In this document: piece by piece, positions 41,277 to 49,575 of the stretch
How the letters are laid out: each line of letters starts with the position of its first letter
Numbering within the stretch: position 1 is the first letter of the stretch
Origin: Streptomyces sp. NBC_01669
GTDB taxonomy: Bacteria; Actinomycetota; Actinomycetes; Streptomycetales; Streptomycetaceae
Direction of reading: 5' to 3'
NCBI RefSeq assembly: GCF_026339735.1
Contig: NZ_JAPEQG010000003.1
Location: 1 to 64,000, forward strand
DNA length: 64,000 nucleotides
Program-made: the position numbers and the translations under genes
Notes under the pieces: generated by a model
Told to the model about the DNA's origin: nothing
The model's input: the letters and a program-made list of their open reading frames with translations, nothing else
Databases searched by the model: none

Positions 41277-42035
41277 GTGACAGCGCCCGGGGTCGTCCTG
41301 CCCCTGGCCCTTCTCATCTCCGCGGCGGTGGGCGCCTTCCACGCCTGCGCCCCCGGTCACGGCAAGACGCTCGCCGCCGGGTACCTCGTAGGCGCCGGAG
41401 GCAGGGCACGGGACGCGGTGTGGCTCGGCGCCGTCGTGGCCGTCATGCACACCGCATCGGTCACCATTCTCGCCCTGGGCTGGTGGCTCGCCGCCAATCA
41501 GGCACCGGACGTCGCAGCGGTGACGAACTGGCTGCAGCTGATCGCAGCCCTGGTCGTGGTTGCCGTGGGGATCAACCTGCTCCGGCGCCACCTGGCCAAC
41601 CGGAAGCACGGCCACAGCCATAGTCACCACCATGGTCACCACCACGGGCATGACCACGATCACCACCACGGCCACAGCCACCACATCCCGACGTCCACGT
41701 CTCTGCTCACCTGGCGCGGCATCCTGCTGCTCGGCACATCCGGCGGCCTGCTCCCCTCCCCGTCTGCGTTCCTCGTCCTCCTCAGCGGACTGCTGACCGG
41801 CCGGGTCGGCCCGGCCATCGCGATGGTGGCGGCGTTCGGTGCCGGCATGGCGCTGACCCTGACCGGCGTCGGCCTTGCGGTACTACGCGGTCGCGACGCG
41901 TTCCTCGCCCGAGCGACGACCTCACCCGCGCTGCGCACCTGGAGCACCCGCATCCCGGTCGTCGCCGCCTGGGCCGTCGTCATCGGCGGCACCTTCGCAT
42001 CAGCCATAGCCGCCGGCCGCGTCCTCGCATCGTGA
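41277..42035 (+). CDS. NicO/RcnA-type nickel-cobalt exporter, N-terminally truncated
   Basis: The 252-residue product is the C-terminal portion of a NicO-family membrane transporter: AAVGAFHACAPGHGKTLAAG carries the HxxxPGHGKT metal motif. Several spans follow, then a cytoplasmic His-rich loop (HGHSHSHHHGHHHGHDHDHH) that binds Ni2+ or Co2+, LLGTSGGLLPSPSAFLVLLS and more spans. Full-length relatives have an additional N-terminal periplasmic region with a leader. That is missing because the IS6 element ends about 50 bases upstream. A GTG at 41277 could start a shortened protein, but function is doubtful. Confidence 0.75.
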   Translation: MTAPGVVLPLALLISAAVGAFHACAPGHGKTLAAGYLVGAGGRARDAVWLGAVVAVMHTASVTILALGWWLAANQAPDVAAVTNWLQLIAALVVVAVGINLLRRHLANRKHGHSHSHHHGHHHGHDHDHHHGHSHHIPTSTSLLTWRGILLLGTSGGLLPSPSAFLVLLSGLLTGRVGPAIAMVAAFGAGMALTLTGVGLAVLRGRDAFLARATTSPALRTWSTRIPVVAAWAVVIGGTFASAIAAGRVLAS

Positions 42036-42282
42036 TCCGAGCCAAGGGACGGCGGCGAGCGTCCACGCGCCCGTCCTCGGTGTCGACCACCACGCGGAGT
42101 CGCGCAGGTGAAGTTCCCCGTGGAGCAGGCTTGCCGAGCGGGTCGGCCGCGCTCTCATTCACCTGCCGGATACCAGACGGCAGGCGTTGTTCTCCCCCTC
42201 GGGGGAGGGCCGGCTTGAAGCTTCCCCTTCATGTTGGACACCTGGAGACTGCGACGTGAGGTTCCAGAGGAAGTAGTGCCAG

Positions 42283-42588
42283 GTGGGAAGTAAGAGCAAT
42301 CGCAGTAGGCGGTATACGGAGGAGTTCAAGCGCGACGCGGTCGCGCTGGTCCGGTCTTCCGGCAAGACCGTCACCGAGGTGGCCCGGGAGATCGGGGTCA
42401 GCGCCGAGGGACTGCGGAACTGGGTCAAGCAGGACACGATCGACCGCGGGCAGGGGGCGCCGGGCGAGCTGACGAGCGCGGAGCGGGAGGAGCTGCGTCG
42501 GCTGCGGCGGCAGAACCGTGAGCAGGCCGAGACGATCGAGGTGCTGCGAAAAGCGGCGGTCTTCTTTGCGAAGGAGAGCGATCGATGA
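42283..42588 (+). CDS. IS3-family orfA (helix-turn-helix protein)
   Basis: The 101-residue OrfA contains RRYTEEFKRDAVALVRSSGK, then TVTEVAREIGVSAEGLRNWV (the helix-turn-helix), and a leucine-zipper-like helix ELRRLRRQNREQAETIEVLR ending AAVFFAKESDR. It binds the element ends and normally joins orfB by a -1 frameshift. The frame is intact, but its partner is truncated. Confidence 0.9.
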   Translation: MGSKSNRSRRYTEEFKRDAVALVRSSGKTVTEVAREIGVSAEGLRNWVKQDTIDRGQGAPGELTSAEREELRRLRRQNREQAETIEVLRKAAVFFAKESDR

Positions 42589-42970
42589 GCGAGGTGTACG
42601 CGTTCATCGAGGTGGAGAAGACCACCCACGGAGTCGCTCTGTTGTGTCGGCTGCTGAAGGTGGCCCGGTCCTCCTTCTACGCCTGGTTGGCCGGCGAGCA
42701 GGCCCGCGCCGACCGCCGGGCCGCCGACGACGCCCTGGCGCACGAGATCACCGTGTTGCACATCGCCTCCCGGTGCACCTATGGGGTGCCACGTATTCAT
42801 GCGGAGCTGCGCAGGCTGGACCGGCGGGTCAACCGCAAGCGAGTGGAGCGGATCATGCGTGAGCGCGGCATCGCCGGGGTCACGCGGTGCAAGCGCCGGT
42901 CGCTGACCCGTCCGGCGAAGAGGGCGGTGCCCGCCGCGGACCTGATCGGCCGCGACTTCGCCAGCGCTCG
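42585..42970 (+). pseudogene. IS3-family orfB, truncated
   Basis: Starts at ATG 42585 overlapping the orfA stop (ATGA). Reads MSEVYAFIEVEKTTHGVALL, CRLLKVARSSFYAWLAGEQA and RRLDRRVNRKRVERIMRERG to DLIGRDF and then loses homology. All three catalytic acids are missing. Confidence 0.88.
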
Positions 42971-43084
42971 ACGACCTGATCTTGTACGTGTGTGCTGGGA
43001 AGTGCCGCTGATGCCCCGTACGACTGGTGATGGCAGGGAGAGCCCTGGCTACCTGCAGTGCTCAGGGGACGGCATGATTGGCTC

Positions 43085-43507
43085 ATGCCAAAGAGGCGGG
43101 TAATCGCAGTCGGCGGCTATGCCGCGCTCACACTGCTGTGCGCGGCAGCGGCAGCATGGACAGTGTTCACCGGCATCGCGCGGCTGAACCTGTTGGGGAA
43201 CGCTGTGGAGGTTCGACTCGCAGAGTGCCACCGCGAGGACGGAGCACGGAACACAACCCACACCGCATGCAGTGGCCCATCACAGAACACCACGAACGCG
43301 CGCACCATAAAGGTCAGGTACAACGGCCACCAGGGCGAGACCATCCGAGCTGCACAGAAGCCCTGGGGAAGCTACGAAGCGGTGGACACAGGCTTCGTTT
43401 CATGGGGGATCGCGGTATTGATGCCCGTTTTGCCGCTCGGGGCGGCAGTGGCTGCGGGGGCCTTCGCCGTCAGAGAATTTCGCCGAGCGAGGCAACCAGC
43501 GCAGTGA
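43085..43507 (+). CDS. Two-span membrane protein, unknown function
   Basis: The 140-residue product starts MPKRRVIAVGGYAALTLLCA with span 1 at about residues 7-28. A central extracytoplasmic part of about 70 residues follows with two cysteines (AECHRED, HTACSGPS), which could form a disulfide. Span 2 is SWGIAVLMPVLPLGAAVAAG, and a basic tail (REFRRARQPAQ) stays inside. This layout resembles the DUF3592-like group, but I cannot confirm that. It follows IS3 debris and has no operon partner. Confidence 0.6.
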   Translation: MPKRRVIAVGGYAALTLLCAAAAAWTVFTGIARLNLLGNAVEVRLAECHREDGARNTTHTACSGPSQNTTNARTIKVRYNGHQGETIRAAQKPWGSYEAVDTGFVSWGIAVLMPVLPLGAAVAAGAFAVREFRRARQPAQ

Positions 43508-43690
43508 GGCTGCCCGGGGTGATGGCGGTGACGGGCAGTTCGAGCAGCACACAGAACTGCTCCCACTGCTTGCAGTCGGCGGCGTACCTGTCGGACGTGT
43601 TCTTCGGCCGGAGGTTCTTCTCGTGCTGGGCGGATCGCTCCTCCAGCTCCTGGAGCTTGGCGAGCACATCGGGGGCTGAACGCCTCGGCG
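43470..43690 (-). pseudogene. Tyrosine recombinase N-terminal fragment
   Basis: Reads AKLQELEERSAQHEKNLRPK, NTSDRYAADCKQWEQFCVLL and TPGSLTALVASLGEIL. The SDRYAADCKQWEQFC segment resembles the SAM-like arm-binding domain at the start of phage-type integrases. The catalytic domain is missing, and the region upstream is helicase debris. Confidence 0.5.
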
Positions 43691-43719
43691 GTCCCCGCGA
43701 CCGGACCGGCCGACGCCGG

Positions 43720-44250
43720 CACCACCACGGTGGGCGTCACGACTCGTCGAACATGACCTCTTGGCACCGGCCGCTGCCCTTCCCGCTCTACCCACTGGGT
43801 GAGGGCTGCCAGGCTGCGCTGGACGGACCCCTTTGCCGCACGCTTGGCCGCCGGGGCGCGAGACGGTGCCTCAGCGGGCTGCACGCCCAGCTTTGTCAGC
43901 CGCTCCTGCTGCTCAGTGGACAGCTGTGCCCAGGTGCGTGGCTGCTTCTGCCGCTGGAGCCACTTGCCGGTGTCGTCGCCGTCCATCAGCACGCCGGGCT
44001 GGATGTCGAGCAGGCTGCCGTCGGCGTCGACCAGGTCCGCGGGACGCGGTAGTGCCGCTGCCAGTCCAGGGGCCAGGGGTAGTTCCAGTCCTGGTCGATC
44101 GCGGCCAGCTGCTTCGCGCGCACCGTGGCCCGCTCCTGGTCCTTCCCGAGGCCGCCCTTGCGCCGCAGGTTCGCCAGGTGCTGCCGCGCTTCGCCGCCGC
44201 TGCGCGGTTCGGGTACGTCGCCGCTCAGGGCGCGAACGGCCATGTCGATG
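43720..44250 (-). pseudogene. Helicase-associated-repeat fragment
   Basis: Two frames together give GGEARQHLANLRRKGGLGKD, AAIDQDWNYPWPLDWQRHYR and, after a shift near 44035, DGDDTGKWLQRQKQPRTWAQ, LSTEQQERLTKLGVQ and AALTQWVEREGQRPVPRGHV. These are HA repeats of the same general kind as at 32.0-33.3 kb, but more decayed. Confidence 0.7.
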
Positions 44251-44306
44251 CAGCCCCTGTCGACTCCCCGGCGGTGTCGGTGGCCGCCGGTAGCCTCGCG
44301 CGGGTG

Positions 44307-44840
44307 ATGGTGGGTACCGAAGACACGAGGCTGGTGGTCCTGCGGGGGAACAGCGCCTCGGGTAAGTCGTCCGTTGCGACGGGCGTCCGCGACCGCTTCG
44401 GCCGCGGCCTGGCCCTCGTTGGCCAGGACAACCTGCGCCGGATCGTGCTCCGCGAGCGGGACCGGCCCGGCGCGGCGAACATCGGGCTGATCGACCTGAC
44501 GGCCCGCTACGCCCTGGACGCCGGGTACCACGTCGTCGTGGAAGAGATCCTGTACGCCGACCGCTACGGCGAGATGCTCGCCCAGCTGCGAGCCGACCAC
44601 CGGGGCCCGACCCACGCCTACTACCTGCACGTGCCGTTCGAGCAGACCCTCGCCCGGCACGCCACCAAGCCGATCGCGAACGAGGTCGGCGAGCCGCAGC
44701 TGCGTGACTGGTACCGGTCCCTCGATCTCCTGCCTGGCGGCATCGAGACCGTCATCGGCGCCGACAGCACTCTGACTGAGACGGTCGACCGCATCATGCT
44801 CGACACCGGCCTGGCCGGCCTTCCCGCCCTGGAGCGCTGA
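44307..44840 (+). CDS. P-loop kinase-like ATPase
   Basis: The 177-residue protein has a Walker A motif LRGNSASGKSSVA (about residues 12-24), a second strand ALVGQDNLRRIVLRERDRPG, VVVEEILYADRYGEML, a Lid-like HAYYLHVPFEQTLARHATKP and a conserved DWY. It resembles the small Streptomyces AAA/kinase family related to zeta toxins and chloramphenicol phosphotransferase. It probably phosphorylates a small molecule; whether it is a toxin or a resistance factor is not shown. GTG 44304 and ATG 44307 are adjacent starts. A terminator-like hairpin follows. Confidence 0.75.
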   Translation: MVGTEDTRLVVLRGNSASGKSSVATGVRDRFGRGLALVGQDNLRRIVLRERDRPGAANIGLIDLTARYALDAGYHVVVEEILYADRYGEMLAQLRADHRGPTHAYYLHVPFEQTLARHATKPIANEVGEPQLRDWYRSLDLLPGGIETVIGADSTLTETVDRIMLDTGLAGLPALER

Positions 44841-44918
44841 CCCTTTGGCAGTAGCCGGAGGAAGACCGCCGCCAGGAGCCGGGCAAGTGCCGCAGCCTGT
44901 TCCGCCGGCGAACCTGAC

Positions 44919-44951
44919 CCGGGCAAGCCGTCTTGCATGAGTCTTGCCCGG
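44919..44951 (+). terminator. Hairpin after the kinase-like gene
   Basis: CCGGGCAAG (44919-44927) pairs with CTTGCCCGG (44943-44951), about 80 bases after the stop at 44840. Confidence 0.55.
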
Positions 44952-45029
44952 TGCGGCATGCCGCCCACAGCCCGGCCCGCGGGCGGAACGGCCCTCGACG
45001 TTCTCGCGTCACCGCGTCCCCGGTGTACC

Positions 45030-45090
45030 GGCCGTATCTGGCTCCACGGACGTACGAAGTTGATCTGGCTCCACCGGGACGAGCTGCCTG
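45030..45090. repeat. Direct repeats resembling an IS21-type end
   Basis: ATCTGGCTCCAC occurs twice, 30 bases apart (about 45037 and 45067), the second within GTTGATCTGGCTCCACC. Spaced repeats of this sort (TGGAGCCAGATCAA on the other strand) mark the ends of some IS21 elements. No istA or istB accompanies them here. Confidence 0.3.
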
Positions 45091-45121
45091 CAAGATGAGG
45101 TCCGGATACGTTGTGAGGCCG

Positions 45122-45360
45122 GTCAGCCGACCCAGCCGATCTCACGGATCTCGATCGCCCCGGCATGCGGAATGTACTGGATCCAGCACCTGCGCCCGAA
45201 TGCTTCCCGGATCTCCTCCCACGCGCCAGTACCTCCTTGCGGGCCTGGTCGCTCGGCAGCTCAGCCATGACCTCCCCCGCCAGTTCCTCCACGACAACGC
45301 CGTACTGCACCCCGCACCCCCGGTAATCGACTCGGCAGCACCGTAGAGCGAACCCGGCGA
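45122..45360 (-). pseudogene. Small hypothetical gene broken by a one-base frameshift
   Basis: The first frame reads VQYGVVVEELAGEVMAELPS and DQARKEVLA. The natural continuation WEEIREAFGRRCWIQYIPHA, GAIEIREIGWVG and a stop is in another frame; the shift lies near 45225. Restoring one base joins both into a coherent short protein with a conserved-looking end. No family is recognised and the start is unclear. Confidence 0.45.
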
Positions 45361-45480
45361 AGGCGTCGGAGCCTGTGGATAACCCGGATCCGCAAACACC
45401 CCAGTGACCGGAAGCGTTGCCGCAGGCAGGCAGCGGCGGGGGCCCGAGGGCCCCGGCCGCGTGCCCGCCGGGACGGTGTG

Positions 45481-46059
45481 TCAGACCACGGCGAGCCGGT
45501 CCACCAGCAGCTCCACCCTCTGCGCGGCGTCCTCCGGCAGCAGCCGTCCTGTCCGGGTCAGGGTCGCAAGGCCGTGCAGGGACGCCCAGAACACCTCGGT
45601 GAACAGTCCCGGGTGGACGCCGTCCCCGGCGACCTCGCCCAGGCTCTCCAGCAGCGCGGCGAAGGCGTCCTTCAGAGGCTCCGGGGTGTCCTCCTGCGCG
45701 TACGCCAGGCCGCCGTCGAGCTGGAACAAGGCGTCGTAGACCGCCGGGTTGCGTGCGGCGAAGTCGAGGTAGGCGCGGGCGAGGGCGGCGACCCGCTCGC
45801 GCGGGCTGTTCGCGGCGGAGGTCGCGGCACGCACCGCCACGGCCATCTCGGCGGCGCCTTCGAGGGCGACGGCGCCGATGATCTCGCGCTTGCCGCGGAA
45901 GTGGCTGTAGAGGACGGGCTGGCTGTATTCGATGCGCTCGGCGAGCCGGCGGGTGGTGACCGCGTCCCAGCCCTGCTGCTCGGCGAGTTCGCGGGCCGTC
46001 GCCACGATGAGGCGTTCGCGCTCCGCCCGTTCGCGCTGCTTGCGTTCCTGTACCGACAT
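45481..46059 (-). CDS. TetR-family transcriptional repressor
   Basis: The 192-residue regulator has a typical TetR N-terminal domain: ERLIVATARELAEQQGWDAV, TTRRLAERIEYSQPVLYSHF, RGKREIIGAVALEG. The C-terminal ligand domain is of the TetR_C_33-like kind (LDFAARNPAVYDALFQLDGG). It is divergent from the DUF1772 gene across 92 bases that contain two CTAGC-N3-GCTAG palindromes, so autorepression and control of the neighbour are expected. A compact GC-rich hairpin (GGGGCCC-GA-GGGCCCC) after the stop may end transcription. Confidence 0.9.
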   Translation of the reverse strand: MSVQERKQRERAERERLIVATARELAEQQGWDAVTTRRLAERIEYSQPVLYSHFRGKREIIGAVALEGAAEMAVAVRAATSAANSPRERVAALARAYLDFAARNPAVYDALFQLDGGLAYAQEDTPEPLKDAFAALLESLGEVAGDGVHPGLFTEVFWASLHGLATLTRTGRLLPEDAAQRVELLVDRLAVV

Positions 46060-46069
46060 AACTCAAAGC

Positions 46070-46134
46070 CTAGCACCGCTAGACAATCAAGCGGCAGTAG
46101 TACTAGCGTTGCCCACATCTGCTAGCAGCGCTAG
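46070..46134. promoter_or_regulatory. Paired TetR operators between the regulator and DUF1772 genes
   Basis: Two 13-bp palindromes, CTAGCACCGCTAG (46070-46082) and CTAGCAGCGCTAG (46122-46134), are 39 bases apart; a half site ACTAGCG lies between them. They fit a TetR dimer, and their placement covers both divergent promoters. Confidence 0.72.
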
Positions 46135-46151
46135 ATCTCGGGAGGGGCAAC

Positions 46152-46597
46152 ATGCTCAGCGCACTCGAGGTCATCACCACCGTGGTCGTCGGCCTGATGG
46201 TGGGGGTGGAGTTCTCCGTCGCCTTCGTCATGAACCCGATCTTCAACACCCTCCCGGAGGACAGTAACCAGCTGGCCCACTCCCACGGGGGCCGGATGCT
46301 CGGCGCCGTGATGCCGGTCTGGTACATCGGCTCACTCGTCCTCGTCGCGGTCTGGGCTGTCGCGGGATGGCACCACCACGGCACCGGCCTCGTCGTCACC
46401 GCCGGCGCGCTGCTGATCTCAGCGTGATCATGTCGATCCTGCTGCTCGTCCCGATCAACAACCGGGGCAAGACGTGGACCCCTGACAACCGGCCCGCCGA
46501 CTGGAAGGAGCAGATGAACCGCTGGGACCGCTACCACTACGTCCGCGTCGCCGTCATCATCGCCGCCTTCGCCCTGCTCGTCGCCGCCCTCACCTGA
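46152..46597 (+). pseudogene. DUF1772-like membrane protein gene with a one-base frameshift
   Basis: From ATG 46152 the frame gives MLSALEVITTVVVGLMVGVE, FVMNPIFNTLPEDSNQLAHS and GHHHGTGLVVTAGALLI-type sequence, then a premature stop after LLISA. The next frame continues directly with VIMSILLLVPINNRGKTWTP and RWDRYHYVRVAVIIAAFALL. Adding one base at 46424 (ATCTCAGCG to ATCCTCAGCG) yields a 148-residue four-span protein with the family's LLIxSVIMSI junction. GGGAGGGG precedes the start. Either a recent mutation or a sequencing error. The family includes small integral proteins of unknown or oxygenase-like function. Confidence 0.85.
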
Positions 46598-46829
46598 GCC
46601 CGCGGGCCAACACCGCGCCGGTGGCGCACAATCCCACTCCCCGGGCGGGCAGCTGGCCACCGAAATCCCGACATCCGGGAATGCAGCTGCCGCTCAGATC
46701 CCACAACGGCGATCCCGACAAACTACGCCCCTCGATCAGCCACGTCCGCGCGGCCTGATCAGGCTCCACACGACTCAGCAAGCTCCACGAAGCTCACCAA
46801 GCTGACGAAGACTCGCAAGGAGAAGAACA

Positions 46830-47255
46830 ATGTCGCTGAAGAAGATCAACACCGTCCTGGCCGCCGCCTTCATCCTCTTCATCCTCTGGTTCGGGTCGGA
46901 GTTCATCCTGAGCCCGGAGACGACGGCGCCGGGCTTCGGCCTGCCGAGCTGGCCGTCCGGCGACGGCGACGGCTTCTTGATCATCAAGGGAATCCGCGAC
47001 GTCGTCTTGGCCCTGGTCCTGGGCATCCTGCTGGTGACGGGCCACCGCCGGGCGCTGGGCTGGGCGCTGCTGATGGAGGCCCTCGCCGCGTACGGCGACA
47101 TGACCACCGTGCTGGCCCACCACGGCTCCGTGGCCACCGCGCTCGGCGTCCACTGCCTGACCGCGACACTGATGGTGGTCAACGGCCTGCTGATAATGCG
47201 CGAGACCCGCAAGGTCGCGGCCGCTCCGGCGACGCCCGCCCCGCAGCCCGCCTAA
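46830..47255 (+). CDS. DUF4267 family membrane protein
   Basis: The 141-residue product has four spans: KINTVLAAAFILFILWFGSE, IKGIRDVVLALVLGILLVTG, RRALGWALLMEALAAYGDMT and CLTATLMVVNGLLIMRE. The loop PGFGLPSWPSGDGDGFLIIK followed by GIRD is typical of DUF4267. A CAAGGAGAAG site precedes ATG 46830. It follows the DUF1772 gene in the same direction by about 230 bases and may belong to the same TetR-controlled unit. The Pro/Ala-rich tail is ordinary for the family. Confidence 0.8.
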   Translation: MSLKKINTVLAAAFILFILWFGSEFILSPETTAPGFGLPSWPSGDGDGFLIIKGIRDVVLALVLGILLVTGHRRALGWALLMEALAAYGDMTTVLAHHGSVATALGVHCLTATLMVVNGLLIMRETRKVAAAPATPAPQPA

Positions 47256-47638
47256 CGCCACCTTGGCGCGTGTCGGTATTCGCCTGTCAGCGCCTGCCGG
47301 GAACGGCGAGGCGCACGATCTTCTTCCAGTGGGCGGCGGCCTGGTCCCGTTTCTCCGGGATGGCGCAGCGCGGCCCCCTGCCCCGATTCTCATAAACGGT
47401 CGTTTGTGAGAGGGGGTTGGCGTTCCGAGCGCGTGCAGGACTCGCCTCCGGCCGGGTTCGTGTGCTGCCATTACTGCTGGTCGAGGGCGACGGCGACCTG
47501 GTCCAGGTGGGCATGGTGATTCCACGTGTCCACGGTGTGAAGGGTGGCGGGGGGTGTCCCGATCCCGCTCGGTCGAACTGCGGAATCGGGACATCGCACG
47601 ATCGGTGGATGGGGGCCTGGCCGCCCGTCCTGGGCGGG
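47256..47638. other. Intergenic region with a transposase scrap
   Basis: On the minus strand, 47287-47385 reads PRCAIPEKRDQAAAHWKKIV and RLAVPGRR. The IPEKRDQ segment occurs near the end of IS5-type transposases. The rest of the interval, up to the YceI stop, has no recognisable feature. Confidence 0.3.
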
Positions 47639-48196
47639 TCACTTGTGGAGAACGGCCTGGATTTCGAGGCTGATCGACACCTTGTTGCTGAGCGCGACGC
47701 CACCGGCGTCGATGCCGAAGTCGCGCCGGTTGATCTCCGCGGTCGCGGAGAAGCTGGCCCGCTGTCCATCCCGCTGGTCCGAGCTGAAGGCATTCACCTT
47801 GAGGGTCAGCAGCACCTGCCGTGTGATGCCGTGCAACGTCAGCTCACCGTCGACGGCCCAACCGTCGACGGTCTGGCGGATGCCGGTCGAGCGGTAGCTC
47901 ATCATCGGGTACGTGTCGACGTCGAGGTATTCGGCGGCGTGGAGGTGGTTGTCGCGCTTTTCGTTGCCGGTGTCGATGGATGCGAGGTCGATCGTCGCGG
48001 TGACCGACGAGCGCAGTGGGTTCTTGTCCGTGACGAGCGTGACGTCGTGGGTGGTGAACCGGCCCCGCGTCTTGCTGATCCCGAGGAGGCGGACGGAGAA
48101 GGCGATCTCGGAGTGCGCCGGGTCGGCCTTCCACGTGCCGGCCAGATAGCCCGGAATCGCGGCGGTCGCGGGACCGGTGTTCATCGTTTCGTTCAT
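47639..48196 (-). CDS. YceI-family lipid-binding protein
   Basis: The 185-residue protein is a YceI lipocalin-like barrel: GTWKADPAHSEIAFSVRLLG, SKTRGRFTTHDVTLVTDK, ATIDLASIDTGNEKRDNHLH, AAEYLDVDTYPMMSYRSTGI, LTLHGITRQVLLTLKV. YceI proteins bind polyisoprenoids or other lipids. There is no signal peptide, so the protein stays in the cytoplasm, as with several Streptomyces homologues. ATG 48196 is chosen because GGAGGAAG precedes it; a longer frame upstream lacks family similarity. It lies downstream of the SnoaL-like gene on the same strand. Confidence 0.9.
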   Translation of the reverse strand: MNETMNTGPATAAIPGYLAGTWKADPAHSEIAFSVRLLGISKTRGRFTTHDVTLVTDKNPLRSSVTATIDLASIDTGNEKRDNHLHAAEYLDVDTYPMMSYRSTGIRQTVDGWAVDGELTLHGITRQVLLTLKVNAFSSDQRDGQRASFSATAEINRRDFGIDAGGVALSNKVSISLEIQAVLHK

Positions 48197-48360
48197 GGCT
48201 TCCTCCATGGTTGTGCGGCCGCGGCCGCACGGCGAGGGGGATGGTGGTCGGGGTCGGCGCCCGTGATCCATCGCGAGCGGCGCGCCCGCCGGCGCCTGGG
48301 GGCCCAAGACGTCGGTCGTCGCGGACAGTTGCCTGGTGTTGCTCGAACTCCTGTGATCTG

Positions 48361-48801
48361 TCAGGGCTCGAGGTCGACCGCTCCTTTGCCGCTCGCGATG
48401 TCGAGCGGCACCGAGACGTGGTCGTGCGTGATCAACCACGTGTCGTCGATCTTCCGGAAGCAGTACGTGACCCTGACCCACATACCGCCCATCGCCGTCC
48501 CGTCCTTCAGCGTGCCGCTGAGACGAGCAAAGGCGTGCCCGAAGGCCACGTCATCGCCCACGGTGAGGGTCAGCTCGCGAACCTCGTAGGTCACGCTCTC
48601 GAAGAACGCGAACACGGGCGCCCAGTTCTCGAGTTTCTCCTCCACCCCCATATTCTGGAGCGGCGGCTCGATGTCGAAGGACACGATGTCCGTTGCGTAC
48701 AGCTTCTTCAGGCCCCCGGGATCCTTGGCCTGGAGTCTCTCGGCGATCATGTCGACTTGCCGGCGAATCTCGGCTTCGTCCATCTCGCGTTGCGTAGGCA
48801 T
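48361..48801 (-). CDS. SnoaL/NTF2-like protein
   Basis: The 146-residue product has the NTF2-like cone fold pattern: RRQVDMIAERLQAKDPGGLK, KLYATDIVSFDIEPPLQNMG, FFESVTYEVRELTLTVGDDV and WVRVTYCFRKIDDTWLITHD followed by HVSVPLD. Such proteins bind or convert small hydrophobic ligands; many are accessory to other enzymes. ATG 48801 fits, with GAAGGTGGGG upstream. It lies close to the ECF41 sigma gene (which has its own fused SnoaL domain), but on the opposite strand. Confidence 0.85.
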   Translation of the reverse strand: MPTQREMDEAEIRRQVDMIAERLQAKDPGGLKKLYATDIVSFDIEPPLQNMGVEEKLENWAPVFAFFESVTYEVRELTLTVGDDVAFGHAFARLSGTLKDGTAMGGMWVRVTYCFRKIDDTWLITHDHVSVPLDIASGKGAVDLEP

Positions 48802-48876
48802 CGCGACCCCACCTTCCCTTTCGTGGTGGAACCTTGGCTTCTCACACGCTCCGCTCTGCGGATTGTGCTGCACCTA

Positions 48877-49413
48877 TCAGCGCAGAATTTCGGCCCGCAC
48901 CCTCTCTTTCGGCGTTGCGATGTCCCAGTAGCGAACGGTGCCCCGCGCATTACTGAAGTCGCCTGTACCGCCGGTGATGGCCATGTCGAGCTGGCTTGTT
49001 CCGCTCACCCAGAGCGACTGCATCGTCAGAGAGCCACGCTTGAGTTCCATCGTGATCAGGCACTGTGTCGTGAGTGCTTCGCCATTGATGTGAATGACCT
49101 GGCACGACCCACCCCCACGTCCGACACTGCGTCCGTCCTTTATCGCGGTGCCGGAGTAGACGTACGTATCACCCAGGCTCGACCCTTTCGGGTCGAGATC
49201 GGTATACGCGTTCTGATCGTTCTGAACCTTGAGTTCGAGGACCTCGACTTGTCGCCTTTCCGGGGCATCAGCGTCTGCGCTGTTTACGGCAAAGACGCCC
49301 ACCAAAGCGGTGACCAGCGAAATAGCGAAAAGTTTTGTGAGCGACGCTCGTGTGTTGTTGTTCCTCCTTTCCCTGTCATGCACGCCGACGGATCCCAGCC
49401 TCCTGGTGACCAT
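48877..49413 (-). CDS. Secreted allene-oxide-cyclase/dirigent-like barrel protein
   Basis: The 178-residue product has a long N-terminus with a signal segment (LTKLFAISLVTALVGVFAVN then SADADA), so it is exported. The mature part shows the AOC-barrel pattern: VEVLELKVQNDQNAYTDLDP, GSSLGDTYVYSGTAIKDGRS, CQVIHINGEALTTQCLITME and AITGGTGDFSNARGTVRYWD. Bacterial members bind small hydrophobic ligands or guide cyclisation in secondary metabolism. It is upstream of the SnoaL gene (75-base gap) and the two may be co-transcribed. Confidence 0.82.
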   Translation of the reverse strand: MVTRRLGSVGVHDRERRNNNTRASLTKLFAISLVTALVGVFAVNSADADAPERRQVEVLELKVQNDQNAYTDLDPKGSSLGDTYVYSGTAIKDGRSVGRGGGSCQVIHINGEALTTQCLITMELKRGSLTMQSLWVSGTSQLDMAITGGTGDFSNARGTVRYWDIATPKERVRAEILR

Positions 49414-49575
49414 GATGGAACCTCCTCATTCGCTCAAGCAGTTTCTGCCCCTGGTGGGCGTTGCCGGTCAGGCGGGCGCCGGAGGGTCGACCTCGCCGCC
49501 GACCCTGGAGCGCCCGGTAGGTACGCCGACGAGCTGAGCGCCAACGTGCTGGCTGGGGTGATGTGTTCGTCTCAG

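Larger units (their letters stand above)
42230..42970 (+). mobile_element. IS3-family element, right part missing
   Basis: Begins near a TGGACACCTGGAGACTG end typical of IS3 elements and contains a complete orfA and about the first 125 codons of orfB. The remainder, including the catalytic core and right end, is gone; non-IS sequence starts at about 42970. Confidence 0.7.

Noticed and set aside
41581..41700. CAC/CAT-rich repeat tract that looks like a simple-sequence or CRISPR-like repeat
   Set aside because: It encodes the histidine-rich metal-binding loop of the NicO protein; no regular repeat-spacer structure.
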